Virus record (IMG/VR): IMGVR_UViG_3300033153_007345
Location: 1-54,173 of that record
Strand: one strand, 5' to 3'
DNA length: 54,173 bases
DNA from: a virus
In this document: one piece after another, positions 13,857 to 23,111 of the stretch
Layout: each line of letters opens with the position of its first letter
Position numbering within the stretch: position 1 is the first letter of the stretch
Position numbers and translations under genes: made by a program
The notes under the pieces: generated by a model
What the model saw: the letters and a program-made list of their open reading frames with translations, nothing else
What the model was told of the DNA's origin: nothing
Databases searched by the model: none

Positions 13857-15382
13857 TACTTGCTCTCATCCAATGTTAAGCCAAAGCTTGCGAAGTCGTA
13901 CTTAGGACCCTTGCTATTGTGCCTCTCTTTGGGGATTTTATCTATTTTCGAGAATGCAGCAAACCTTGCCGTAAACTCAGCATCGTTAATGTCTGGTGTT
14001 GGTATCCAAAGGCACTTCAGAGTGGTTCGCTTTTCTTGGAAGATCGCTTTCAGGATACCGTAGTTGCCTTGAGTGAACCCAAGACTCTTGAAATCAAGCC
14101 CCACAATCTTTTTCTGCGCCCTGGAGTTGGCAATATTCGTGAAGCCCTCAGTATTCACAGTATCAGCAAAGTCCTTGTTCTCCAGGTCTATGTTGTCGGT
14201 GATGCACTCGCCCGAGAACACACTAGAAGCACCAAATACTATTGTTCCAATCTCCACAGTATCGCTATTTGTGGAATCATCTATGGATACTCTCCAATAC
14301 CTGTACCCGGTAATAGGTAAGTTCTCCTCGATATGATAGATGTTGGGCTCATCTATGAGAGTCAGCACCCTAGTCACACCGATGGTCCCAAACGATGAAT
14401 CGTTAGACCCAAATAGCTGGACACTGGCCGATTTAGTCAGGTTGTGATTCAGTATCGCAAGGGTATCCAAGAACACCCCTTGAGTGAGCTCCGTATCGCA
14501 ATCTAGATTGATGCCCGACTTGGCTGTAGCAGCCTGCCACGTCTGCACAACAACATCCGTATTCAGGTTTTCGATGTTTTTGTCTGGGCCAGTATCAGTA
14601 ACTACGTTGGCTTTCCAGTTTTTGCCTACCCCAGCATCGTTACCCCAGGCATTTGTTCCTGTAGCCTCTGGGTTACCCCTGCTTAGGAACGTGCAGAGTA
14701 TCCGAAGGTTGGTGGTGTTGTAGAGAGTGGCTAGGAACTGCATGCCTGTAGCAGCAACTTGCGCAAAGTCAACCTGCATACCCAAGTAATCGAGGACGCC
14801 AGTCATTGTGAATTTGGTTTGCATGCCGTTGAAGGAGTCATCATCGGGACCAATGATGTTGAACTCGTTCTGCATGGCGGTGAAGTCTTTACCAACGATA
14901 AAGAACTCCATCTGCATACCCATGAATGCACACATGTACGACGACAGGTATGGGTTCTGTAGGTATGGAGTGTTCAGGTATGACGAGTGGAGCTTGTGGC
15001 TGAGAGAGTCCGCTTTGAACTCCATAGCTGCTAGCTTCTCAGTATCTTCAATGACGAAGTTCGTTTGAACTCCCGACAGTTTGAACGTACCTTCAATGTC
15101 AAAATTGGACTGCATGGCGTTGAAGGAGTCATCACCATCGGCAATGATGCTGAATTCTGTCTGCATCCCAGTATCTTTGTCAGCCTCAATAGTGAATTCG
15201 ACTTGCATCCCAGTATCTTTGTCAGCCTCGATGGTGGATTCGGCCTGCATCCCCGTCTGTTTAGCTGACTCGATAACAAAATTTATCTGCATGCCGTCAA
15301 CAGCATGCTGATCAGACTTCAGATACTCGCCTGATAGGTATGGCCGCTCAAGGTATGCTTTTAGGTTAGTGTGGGTCGTCAT
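13856..15382 (-). CDS. Tail-tip protein with GMQ repeats and a discoidin-like domain (508 aa)
   Basis: Residues about 30-235 carry ten to eleven repeats of 12-17 residues with consensus [GA]-M-Q-x-x-F-x-I, interrupted by two copies of a YL-x-x-PYL-x-x-x-YL motif (near residues 10-20 and 140-152). Residues about 240-390 look like a discoidin/galactose-binding jelly roll (NLRILCTFLSRG, DTLAILNHNLT, YRYWRVSIDD), and the rest is mixed. Comparable proteins occur at the distal-tail position of other phages. It lies directly after the tape measure gene, so a distal tail protein is likely; the repeat domain has no known role. Confidence 0.65.
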   Translation of the reverse strand: MTTHTNLKAYLERPYLSGEYLKSDQHAVDGMQINFVIESAKQTGMQAESTIEADKDTGMQVEFTIEADKDTGMQTEFSIIADGDDSFNAMQSNFDIEGTFKLSGVQTNFVIEDTEKLAAMEFKADSLSHKLHSSYLNTPYLQNPYLSSYMCAFMGMQMEFFIVGKDFTAMQNEFNIIGPDDDSFNGMQTKFTMTGVLDYLGMQVDFAQVAATGMQFLATLYNTTNLRILCTFLSRGNPEATGTNAWGNDAGVGKNWKANVVTDTGPDKNIENLNTDVVVQTWQAATAKSGINLDCDTELTQGVFLDTLAILNHNLTKSASVQLFGSNDSSFGTIGVTRVLTLIDEPNIYHIEENLPITGYRYWRVSIDDSTNSDTVEIGTIVFGASSVFSGECITDNIDLENKDFADTVNTEGFTNIANSRAQKKIVGLDFKSLGFTQGNYGILKAIFQEKRTTLKCLWIPTPDINDAEFTARFAAFSKIDKIPKERHNSKGPKYDFASFGLTLDESK

Positions 15383-18300
15383 TAGCTTCTAATCCCCCTG
15401 CTAGAAATCAAGAAATCCCCTCGGAGGCTTGCTTGCTTCAGTTCATCCTTGACCGCAGGTATGACCCTCGTTCTCATGAATTGCTCATCCACTGGCTCTG
15501 TTGTCTCAATTTCCATAGCCACTTCGATGTTGAACGTGTTGCCAGCGGTAGATTTGCCCAAGTTCGCCTGCTCTAGTATGTTGAGCCCGAGCCCCTGGAC
15601 ACCAGTCCTATTTACTACAAATTCACCCGGCTGTAGTAGGGATTGTGTCCCATCCTCGGAGGAGAAGCCGCCTACAAGCCCGCCCGTCTTGCCTCTGAGT
15701 ATGCTTGCGGAGCTCTCGATCATTTTGAGTAGCGAGCTTTTGATGTGCTTCATGATCTCTTTTTTAGGATCAAGCGTATCAACTAGACCTGTGACATCTT
15801 TTGTAACGCTTTCTACTGATACATCACCTCCACCGCCACCTGTACTATCTTTGTACGCTTTAGAAATAGCCCTTCCAATAGACCCGCCATATCCAAACTG
15901 CGGCATGTTGCCGCTTACAAGAGTTTCAAGGAGCTTGGCTATTTGTGGGTCCTGAGCTATGGACCTGGGGACGATGAACTCGCCAGGGCTTGCTAGGATA
16001 GGAACCGTGTCATTTTTCAGTGAGTCACCGGGTATACCAGCAAGCCCTGGTATCTCACCACCTCTGGCGAACTTCACAAAGGGTACGTTAACGCCAATGA
16101 GCTTCTCTACAGGACCCTTGGCTCCTGAGTCCCCAGATGTACTGAACAGCTTGGATAAAAGATTGCTTGGGTTCAGGCTGTTGAATGCCTCCTTGAATAT
16201 GTCTCCGAGCCCTGAGAGACTCGATTTGAGCCCCTCCCACATCTTGGTACCAAAGTCCGTGAATATGCTGCCAGCAGTATCCAGGCCAGCCTTGAGGCTC
16301 TCCCATATCTTGCTGCCCATGTTCTTAAGTGCTGCTATTGGCTTATCCCAGGCCAGCTCCACTATTTTGGAGAATGAATCCTGGAAGAAGTCAATCGCTC
16401 CTTGGAATGCTTCCTTGATATTCCCTTTGAATATACTTTTGAAGAAATCCTGCGTTGCTGCGAAGGCGTCTGTTACCAGCTCCTTCAATCCATTGAATGT
16501 GTCTATGATCGGATCAAATGCAGCTGTCGTTAGGCCACCAAATGTGTCCTTGAAGAAGCTGACAATCGGATCCCATGCTGAAGATACGAGTGTTGACCAG
16601 GAGTCCTTGAAGAAGTTGACAAACACCATCGCAGTGTCTGTGAAGACTTTGAATACTGATTCCAAAATCGGCCCGAAGGTATCCTTGATGAAGCCCATGA
16701 ACTTTTTGAAACCAGCGAAGACAAAATCAAAGGCACTATGAACGATTGATCCCAGCGTGGTGAATAGATTTATCACCACAGCAAACGCCTCTTGCACAAT
16801 CTCACCGAGTGTTTCAAATAGATGCAACACTCCATGCCATGCATCTCCTATAAGATCACCAAATGCTTCGAAGAAGTCGATAATGAACTCCCATGCGCCC
16901 TTGATGACCTCTGCAAAGTTTTCGAAGAAAGCGATTATGGCATCCCAGGCCCTCTTGACCAATTTCACGAAGCCCTTCCAGAACTTCATAACCTTTGCCC
17001 ACGCCCTACTCAGCAAATTAGCACCTATCGTGAACGATTCTCTGATTTTCTTCGCTATTTTCTCAGCTTGCTTTGCTGGGTCCAGGGCAGCACCAGCCTC
17101 CCCGAAATCCTTAACACTAAAGAGCTTGGAAGCCTCGCCAGTGATCTTGTCTAGCCCCGATTTGAACCCCTCAGAGATGGCAGCACCAGCCTCTTGTAGT
17201 TTGCTGGTGGGGAACTCAACACCTCCGAGTATATTATTAAGCGCCTTTTTCAGTCCGTTGATCACCCCTTTGATTATTGCAATGACAATCATGGGCACTA
17301 ATTTTGCGAACGCCAGGGCAATCTTCTCAAGCCCCCCACTCATTGCCACGTCGATTAGGGCAGCTACAATGGAGCCCATTGCATCTATAAGGCCCTCGAT
17401 AATTGCCCCTATGATGTCCGGCAAGGCTTCAAGTAGATTAATAAGCAAGTCCGGTATGATACTGATTATGCCCGCTATGATCTTTCCAAGAGCGGAGAAG
17501 ATTTTCATGATTATGGTAGGCATAGACTCAAGCAGCTGAGCAAAAATTGCCGGCAGAGCATCCAGGATCTGCATAATAAGCCCTGGAAGCATATCCAGGA
17601 GCTTGCCTAAGCCGTCTACGAGCGCACTGATAAACTTAGGGATCATAGCGATGATCCCGTCTATAATTTCAGGCAGCTTGTCTAGAAGTTTACTGAAAGC
17701 TTCCACAAATTGATCGATGAACTTATCCATGCTGCCCATGAGCTTGTCGAAAGCTTTGAGCAAAGCGTCTGGGAGTTCAGTCAGCATGTTGTCGATGGTG
17801 TCGGCTAGGCCACTTATGGTTTCTGGGCTGAACATATCACCAATAAAGTCACCAACGGCCATTATCCCCGATGCCATAGACTTGCCAGCCGATACGAGGT
17901 TTTTTTGGGTGAACATGTCCTTGCCAATCTCCTTCAGATTGGAGCCAATTACAGACATATTGTCCATGAACCCTACGCTCAGGTCCACCCCTTGGAATAC
18001 CTCTTCCCCTACTCGGAATGCTTCTCTGAGTTGTAATCCAGCCTTTGTAAAACTCTGGAATAGCCCTTTGATGACCTCTCCGCCAAAGTTCCGAGGCTTG
18101 AGATTAGAGAATACTTTGTCGAATTGGTTGAGGAGAGATGCCTCGTCAATTTTGACTTTTAGCTGTTCAGCCCCAGCAGTTTTTGATGCCTCAAGTATCG
18201 CCTTGTTGGCTTCAGTGAGTAGTCCCGAAGCAGCCAGCCGCTGTTCGAGCACGTCGAGCTGGGCAAGCTGAATGGCATACTCAGCATTAGCAAGCTTCAC

Positions 18301-21300
18301 AGTCTGGCCTGAGCCAGCTAGGTTAGCCAGGTTCAGTTTGCCTACTTGCTTCTGGAGAGACCCAAGAATCCTAGCCTGTCGTTCAAGCTTAGCATTTGCC
18401 CTGTCGAGGTTAGCCGCCTCTTTATCTGCGAAAGCATCAGCCAACTTTGCCTTTTTCAAAAGCGCCGCAGTAGCCTTTTTGGTCTGATCTGCCCTAGCTG
18501 CTGCAATAGCTACCTTGCTCTGAGCTATGATCGCTGCCTTGGCCTTGTTTATCTCAGCAGTGTGGCTTCTTCTGACAGCAACACTCTTACCCAGCAAATC
18601 AATACCCTTGCGGATAGTATCTAGGTCTTTTAGCTTCTCAGCAGTCTCTACTCTGATCTTAGCAATCACTCTGCCCTGAGCGGCAAGCTGTGCTTTTCTG
18701 GCGTCTGAGTTTATGGTCGCTGCTTGTGCAATAGCTGCGTCTCTTTTAGCAATAGCGTTGTACTCTGCCTGACTAACCTTCAGCGAAGCACTCGCAAATT
18801 TAGTCGCAACTTTGTGCAGCTCCTCGGATACTTCCTTAGCTACCTTAGCCCTCTTAATGAACCCATTAAAAGAATCAGCTGACTTTGAGAAGCTTTTCGC
18901 TATATCAACACCAGCTACCTTTTCTATAGCCTTGAAAGCTTCGCTTTTGACGGCCTTCAATTCAAATCTGGCATTTACAATTGCCTGGTTGGCCTTCTCA
19001 AATTCAGTTCCAAGAGCATTTATGCTGACGGTTGACTGACTCATATCAAGGCGCTTGGAAAAGATGCTTTGCATCTCCCTGCCTTTTTCATTTACATGCA
19101 CAAGTTGAGCAACAGTAGCCTCAGCAGCCGTAGCTGTTGAGGAGATCCCCTCAGTAACTGTAGCCCAAGCAGATTCACCAACTATCTCCAGCTCTACTAG
19201 CTGCTCGATTACCTTGTCACCCTCTTCAGTTAGTTTGACAATTTCCTCTGTACTGTCAGTAATCCAGGCTTTTAGCTTTTTCCATCCTATTATGGCTAGC
19301 TCGACAATCCTTACTGTCTTCATAAGACCTATGACCACCATTTTAGCGAGGCCAACAATCCTTCCGAACACGTTGCGGGCTATATCTCCGAGCTGCTTGA
19401 AGAAACCAGCGTTAGCTTTAGCGGATGCACCCGTTTTATCCATCTGTGGTTGTAGCTGCTTTAGTTCTTTGGACAACTCTCTGAACGCTTTAGCCAAAAG
19501 TGTAATGGACCCAATAATAAAAGCAGCTTTTAGGAATAAAGGATTAGATAAAAGCGCAAATGTAAATCGAACTATAGATGCAGTGACTGCTGTGAACCCT
19601 ACCACCAGCCCTTTGAGACCCGCTACCGTGAAAAAAGTGGATACTGTGAATGTTTTAAGTGCTGTTGCCCCTGACAGTAGCGCAGCAATAAACAATTTGA
19701 AATTCTTAGCTGCCATCACTCCCATAGCTACATTTAGTCTTACTACAGATGCTGCTGCTATGTTAATTTTTGTAGCCATACCTACAAGACCAGCTTGAGT
19801 AAATAGAAGCTGTGCTACATATGCTATGGCCGATTTGGTAGCAAGAATTGTACTGACAACCATCTTCTTAAATGCATCAGCTGCACCAGCCAACCCTACT
19901 TGTGTTAGGGCAATAAGAGCTGTTTTCAAATCAGTTACAACAGGTACTATAATATCTAGCTTTTTTGCTGCAATCCCCAGGATTGCGTTCATTCCAAATT
20001 GAAGAAAATTCAGATGCTGAATGGCTAAATTAACACCTACAATAGCAGCCTTAACTGTAGCCAGTGTGACTACAAAACTTAGGAAAATACCTAACACTTT
20101 TAGCCCAATACCGCCAAAATCAACAAACGCACTCACAGCATCGTGCACTATAGATGGCAAGTTACTAAGCATTTGGATGAACCTAGTTTGTACCTGCGTA
20201 ATTGATGCAAATAACGAGCTTTGGCTACCAAGCTTGGCTGTAAGATCCTTAGTCGCTTGCGCCAGTTGCTTCTGAGATCCGGCAATAGTATTCAATTGGT
20301 CAGCAGCGGCACCAACCAGCGGTATGGATTGCTCAAATATAGAGTTCATGACCAAAATAGCTTTTTCGTGCTTATCCAGTGCCTTGATACTAGTGCCCAG
20401 CTGATGAGCATACTTGGAATGGGATAGCGTTGCCTCATCGGTAAATAAACCAAGTGACTCGACAGCTGCCCCGTTGCCACCAAGTGCTTTAGCCACGCCC
20501 AGAGCTACCTCAGATAGCTTACGGCCAGTTGCAGCTGCAATATCGCCGGAAACTTTCAAGACCTTAGCATTTTGTTCAGCTGTAAGGCCAAGCGCAGAAC
20601 CTTCTGCTATCAATATTTTGATACTTTTCTGGATAGACGTAACACCGAAAGCAGTAGCCTCAACCATTTCTGCTATTTGTTCATTCCAGAAGGTCAGGCT
20701 TCCTGTAGCCTCTTCGCCAACAGCCTTGCCGAAACCTTTGATGACGAATGTAAACGCCCTAGTAACTGTTTCTGCTTTTACGAATGCCTTTTCCCATTCG
20801 TCCATTACCGATAGTAGCTTGTCACCTACTGCAATAGAGAAAGCTCCTAGTGCAGCTATTGCAAGTGTTAAACCAGCCGACACACTGAGGGATAAAACAC
20901 CAGCCATTTGGATTAACGACCCAGTAAAGCTGATCACTGAATTCTCTGATGAGGAAAGGTAAGATCCCAAAGCAAATAGGGATATCCCCATTGTTCCTGT
21001 TACCTCAATTAGCCCAATAATGGAGCCTTTCATAAACCCCATGTGGATAGCTGTGGATACAGCCTTAGCCCCAACTTTAACTGTGGCTTTAAGCATCGCA
21101 GCTAAGCCTTGCGCAAGCTTGGTATCAAAAAGTTTACTAAGATCGAGCCCAGTGAGTAGAAGCTTTTGGAAAGCTGGTACGAGCTTAGCGGTCACATCCT
21201 TGGCCGTTTTCACTGCGGCTACACCTAGTGACCTAATCCCCTTGTTAGCCGCCTGTAGGGTATCGTTGAGCCCTTTGCGCATGAATTTGTTAAGGTCCTC

Positions 21301-22170
21301 CATCCGGGCATGGAGGAAGTTGATCGACTGCTGGAACTTATTCACCTGCGCCGCACCAGCTGAGCTTGATCCGAACGTGCCAAACCAAGCCTGGTGGAAG
21401 TTTTGAACGGTTTTGACCGTTCCAAGAATACTGTCCCTAAGTATTTTGAATACAGACAGAATTCTAGTTAGTCGTTCTCTTGACCTACCCACAACTTCAA
21501 GAACGTCATGCATCGACCTTTGGAAGAAGGATGCAGTGCTACCTACTCGTTTGATGGATAGATTCAATTGCTCCATAAACTGAGTCATGCGTATCGTAGG
21601 GCCATGCATGCCCTTCATTACAGCCATCTGTTCTTTCATAGCTGGAATGAATAGCTGATACGTTTTCGTCAGATGGAGCACACTCTGATCGAGCCGAGTA
21701 AATCCGGCACTCATCAAGTGCTTAATAGTTGACAGTGCTGGACCAGTCTTGTTTATGAGGTTGTCGAGAGCATTTGCCCCCAGTACCACCCTGTTTGCAA
21801 AGCGAAGTGGAGCATCAAGAGTACCAAAGCCAATCAAAACAGACATAAGCCCAGCCATGGCTACTTCAGTATCCGATATCCTGTCTTTGACCACAGAAAC
21901 TTTTTTCGATGTTTTGTCAAACTGCTTCCCAAGCTGCTGAGTAGCCTTGGTCATTTTGCGGGTTGTCTTGTCTAGCTTCTCCAGGTCTTTTGTTGGGAGT
22001 TTTTTTGCGGCAGTAGCTATAGACTTGTAGTCCTTTTCGAGCTTCTTTAGCTCTTTTTGGATTGCGATAGTCTGCTTGGTATTGGCCTTTAGACTCTTGG
22101 TAAGATCGTCTACACCACGCTTGCCCTTCTTGGTGTTAACGTCTATATTTATGAGTAGATCTTCAGCCAT
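15382..22170 (-). CDS. Tail tape measure protein (2262 aa)
   Basis: The longest gene in the genome sits directly after the tail chaperones, as in nearly all siphophages. It has an N-terminal coiled coil (residues about 25-110), several hydrophobic segments in the middle (for example around 385-450, 690-730 and 780-900) that may insert in the host membrane, a long helical region, and near the C-terminus two PGEF[IV]V motifs (about 2060 and 2185), a hallmark of tape measure proteins. It sets tail length and helps DNA entry. At roughly 0.15 nm per residue the tail would be near 340 nm. Confidence 0.93.
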   Translation of the reverse strand: MAEDLLINIDVNTKKGKRGVDDLTKSLKANTKQTIAIQKELKKLEKDYKSIATAAKKLPTKDLEKLDKTTRKMTKATQQLGKQFDKTSKKVSVVKDRISDTEVAMAGLMSVLIGFGTLDAPLRFANRVVLGANALDNLINKTGPALSTIKHLMSAGFTRLDQSVLHLTKTYQLFIPAMKEQMAVMKGMHGPTIRMTQFMEQLNLSIKRVGSTASFFQRSMHDVLEVVGRSRERLTRILSVFKILRDSILGTVKTVQNFHQAWFGTFGSSSAGAAQVNKFQQSINFLHARMEDLNKFMRKGLNDTLQAANKGIRSLGVAAVKTAKDVTAKLVPAFQKLLLTGLDLSKLFDTKLAQGLAAMLKATVKVGAKAVSTAIHMGFMKGSIIGLIEVTGTMGISLFALGSYLSSSENSVISFTGSLIQMAGVLSLSVSAGLTLAIAALGAFSIAVGDKLLSVMDEWEKAFVKAETVTRAFTFVIKGFGKAVGEEATGSLTFWNEQIAEMVEATAFGVTSIQKSIKILIAEGSALGLTAEQNAKVLKVSGDIAAATGRKLSEVALGVAKALGGNGAAVESLGLFTDEATLSHSKYAHQLGTSIKALDKHEKAILVMNSIFEQSIPLVGAAADQLNTIAGSQKQLAQATKDLTAKLGSQSSLFASITQVQTRFIQMLSNLPSIVHDAVSAFVDFGGIGLKVLGIFLSFVVTLATVKAAIVGVNLAIQHLNFLQFGMNAILGIAAKKLDIIVPVVTDLKTALIALTQVGLAGAADAFKKMVVSTILATKSAIAYVAQLLFTQAGLVGMATKINIAAASVVRLNVAMGVMAAKNFKLFIAALLSGATALKTFTVSTFFTVAGLKGLVVGFTAVTASIVRFTFALLSNPLFLKAAFIIGSITLLAKAFRELSKELKQLQPQMDKTGASAKANAGFFKQLGDIARNVFGRIVGLAKMVVIGLMKTVRIVELAIIGWKKLKAWITDSTEEIVKLTEEGDKVIEQLVELEIVGESAWATVTEGISSTATAAEATVAQLVHVNEKGREMQSIFSKRLDMSQSTVSINALGTEFEKANQAIVNARFELKAVKSEAFKAIEKVAGVDIAKSFSKSADSFNGFIKRAKVAKEVSEELHKVATKFASASLKVSQAEYNAIAKRDAAIAQAATINSDARKAQLAAQGRVIAKIRVETAEKLKDLDTIRKGIDLLGKSVAVRRSHTAEINKAKAAIIAQSKVAIAAARADQTKKATAALLKKAKLADAFADKEAANLDRANAKLERQARILGSLQKQVGKLNLANLAGSGQTVKLANAEYAIQLAQLDVLEQRLAASGLLTEANKAILEASKTAGAEQLKVKIDEASLLNQFDKVFSNLKPRNFGGEVIKGLFQSFTKAGLQLREAFRVGEEVFQGVDLSVGFMDNMSVIGSNLKEIGKDMFTQKNLVSAGKSMASGIMAVGDFIGDMFSPETISGLADTIDNMLTELPDALLKAFDKLMGSMDKFIDQFVEAFSKLLDKLPEIIDGIIAMIPKFISALVDGLGKLLDMLPGLIMQILDALPAIFAQLLESMPTIIMKIFSALGKIIAGIISIIPDLLINLLEALPDIIGAIIEGLIDAMGSIVAALIDVAMSGGLEKIALAFAKLVPMIVIAIIKGVINGLKKALNNILGGVEFPTSKLQEAGAAISEGFKSGLDKITGEASKLFSVKDFGEAGAALDPAKQAEKIAKKIRESFTIGANLLSRAWAKVMKFWKGFVKLVKRAWDAIIAFFENFAEVIKGAWEFIIDFFEAFGDLIGDAWHGVLHLFETLGEIVQEAFAVVINLFTTLGSIVHSAFDFVFAGFKKFMGFIKDTFGPILESVFKVFTDTAMVFVNFFKDSWSTLVSSAWDPIVSFFKDTFGGLTTAAFDPIIDTFNGLKELVTDAFAATQDFFKSIFKGNIKEAFQGAIDFFQDSFSKIVELAWDKPIAALKNMGSKIWESLKAGLDTAGSIFTDFGTKMWEGLKSSLSGLGDIFKEAFNSLNPSNLLSKLFSTSGDSGAKGPVEKLIGVNVPFVKFARGGEIPGLAGIPGDSLKNDTVPILASPGEFIVPRSIAQDPQIAKLLETLVSGNMPQFGYGGSIGRAISKAYKDSTGGGGGDVSVESVTKDVTGLVDTLDPKKEIMKHIKSSLLKMIESSASILRGKTGGLVGGFSSEDGTQSLLQPGEFVVNRTGVQGLGLNILEQANLGKSTAGNTFNIEVAMEIETTEPVDEQFMRTRVIPAVKDELKQASLRGDFLISSRGIRS

Positions 22171-22173
22171 GTC

Positions 22174-22632
22174 CTACCTTCTCCTGGCCCGCGCTTGGCC
22201 ACCGGATTTTGATCTAGTCCCAGCCTTGCTCTTTGCTGAGGTATCGTCTGTCCCTAATACCATCCTGGCTTTCTGCATAAATTTCTGCATGTCGTAGTTT
22301 GGAGCAAACCAAGAAAGAAGTTCAATAAACCAGCCTGGTTGATCCGAGATCCCACCAGAGTTGAGTAGAACTTTTTGTTCGCATGCCACAGTCATAACCT
22401 CGAAAACAGTGATGGCCTCTTGGTCACATGTCGCTTTACCTGGACAAAAACCATAGAGGCCACCTCCTTCATGTATTCGTATGGGGAAGATATTAGAATC
22501 TTCAGCAGTGAAATTCCACCTATCCTCCCTACATCGTCTTAACGTCTGCACTCGTTCCGGACAACCTGAGCATATAAAATTGCGTCCACCCTTTTTCAAA
22601 GCTGCGTGATCTGCAAAATGCAGCTCAAGCAA
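22174..22632 (-). CDS. Tail assembly chaperone, frameshift extension (GT-type)
   Basis: This frame has no convincing start of its own (the first possible codon is TTG). It joins the preceding chaperone gene through a -1 slip at A-AAA-AAA (22644-22650), giving ...APKKKLESLLELHFADH. The extension carries several Cys (ICSGCPERV, CREDRW, FCPGKATC), which may bind zinc, and a Lys/Arg/Ser-rich tail. By analogy with lambda G/GT, the minor fusion product would recruit tail tube subunits while the major product coats the tape measure protein. Confidence 0.8.
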   Translation of the reverse strand: MLELHFADHAALKKGGRNFICSGCPERVQTLRRCREDRWNFTAEDSNIFPIRIHEGGGLYGFCPGKATCDQEAITVFEVMTVACEQKVLLNSGGISDQPGWFIELLSWFAPNYDMQKFMQKARMVLGTDDTSAKSKAGTRSKSGGQARARRR

Positions 22633-22637
22633 TGACT

Positions 22638-23084
22638 CTAGCTTTTTTTTGGAGCCTCATCACCTTCACCAGCTGCATTCTTGCGGCCATTGTAAAGGTC
22701 CATCAACACTCCACTGTTGTATAGTGCGTTCACAACATCCTTAGCTGCGTAGCCATCCTTGTCTTTCTTAAACCCTGCTGCCCCTGGGCCTTCCATGCCT
22801 ACCAAAGCGCAACGAACTTCATCCATCATGAAGCCCATATTGACGCTAGGCTTGTTGTCCACCCCTATAGTCACCTGGCTATTCATGACCTTCTTAGAGT
22901 CACGGTAGGGGAGTGTGTGCTTCATTACGAAGCGTGTAGGTTCGCCAACTATCGTAAGCTTTTTCTCATCCAAGTCTTCGAGATAGTTCTCGTAGTCTTC
23001 CTCGGAAACATCCTTGATGGATGAATCCTTGCTCACGATAATGGCGACAGTTTTTTCTGTGTCCATTGATAGTTTGAATGCCAT
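22638..23084 (-). CDS. Tail assembly chaperone (G-type, 148 aa)
   Basis: Located between the tail tube and tape measure genes, where tail assembly chaperones always lie. It is an acidic, soluble protein (DVSEEDYENYLEDLDEKKL) with a beta-rich middle (TRFVMKHTLPYRDSKKVMN) and ends APKKS just after the slippery A run. It is expected to wrap the tape measure protein during tail assembly. A fraction of ribosomes should shift frame to make a longer form including 22174-22632. Confidence 0.82.
   Translation of the reverse strand: MAFKLSMDTEKTVAIIVSKDSSIKDVSEEDYENYLEDLDEKKLTIVGEPTRFVMKHTLPYRDSKKVMNSQVTIGVDNKPSVNMGFMMDEVRCALVGMEGPGAAGFKKDKDGYAAKDVVNALYNSGVLMDLYNGRKNAAGEGDEAPKKS
22644..22650 (-). promoter_or_regulatory. 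Programmed -1 frameshift site (A AAA AAA)
   Basis: On the minus strand the codons read CCA AAA AAA AGC TAG, with eight A in a row. The heptamer A-AAA-AAA sits in the right register for a -1 slip two codons before the stop. The -1 frame then stays open to 22174. Position and outcome match the tail-chaperone frameshift known in many phages. Confidence 0.85.
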
Positions 23085-23111
23085 GCAAGTACTCCAAAGC
23101 GCAAATTAGGG

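Noticed and set aside
16088-20962. Many plus-strand open frames opposite the tape measure gene (for example 15959-16741, 16757-17539, 19214-19798, 20414-20962)
   Set aside because: They mirror codon bias and Ala/Leu/Lys-rich helices of the tape measure protein; no ribosome sites or protein families.
22174-22632. Independent gene starting at TTG 22632
   Set aside because: No ribosome site at a good distance, and the A-AAA-AAA site in correct register explains the frame as a -1 extension.
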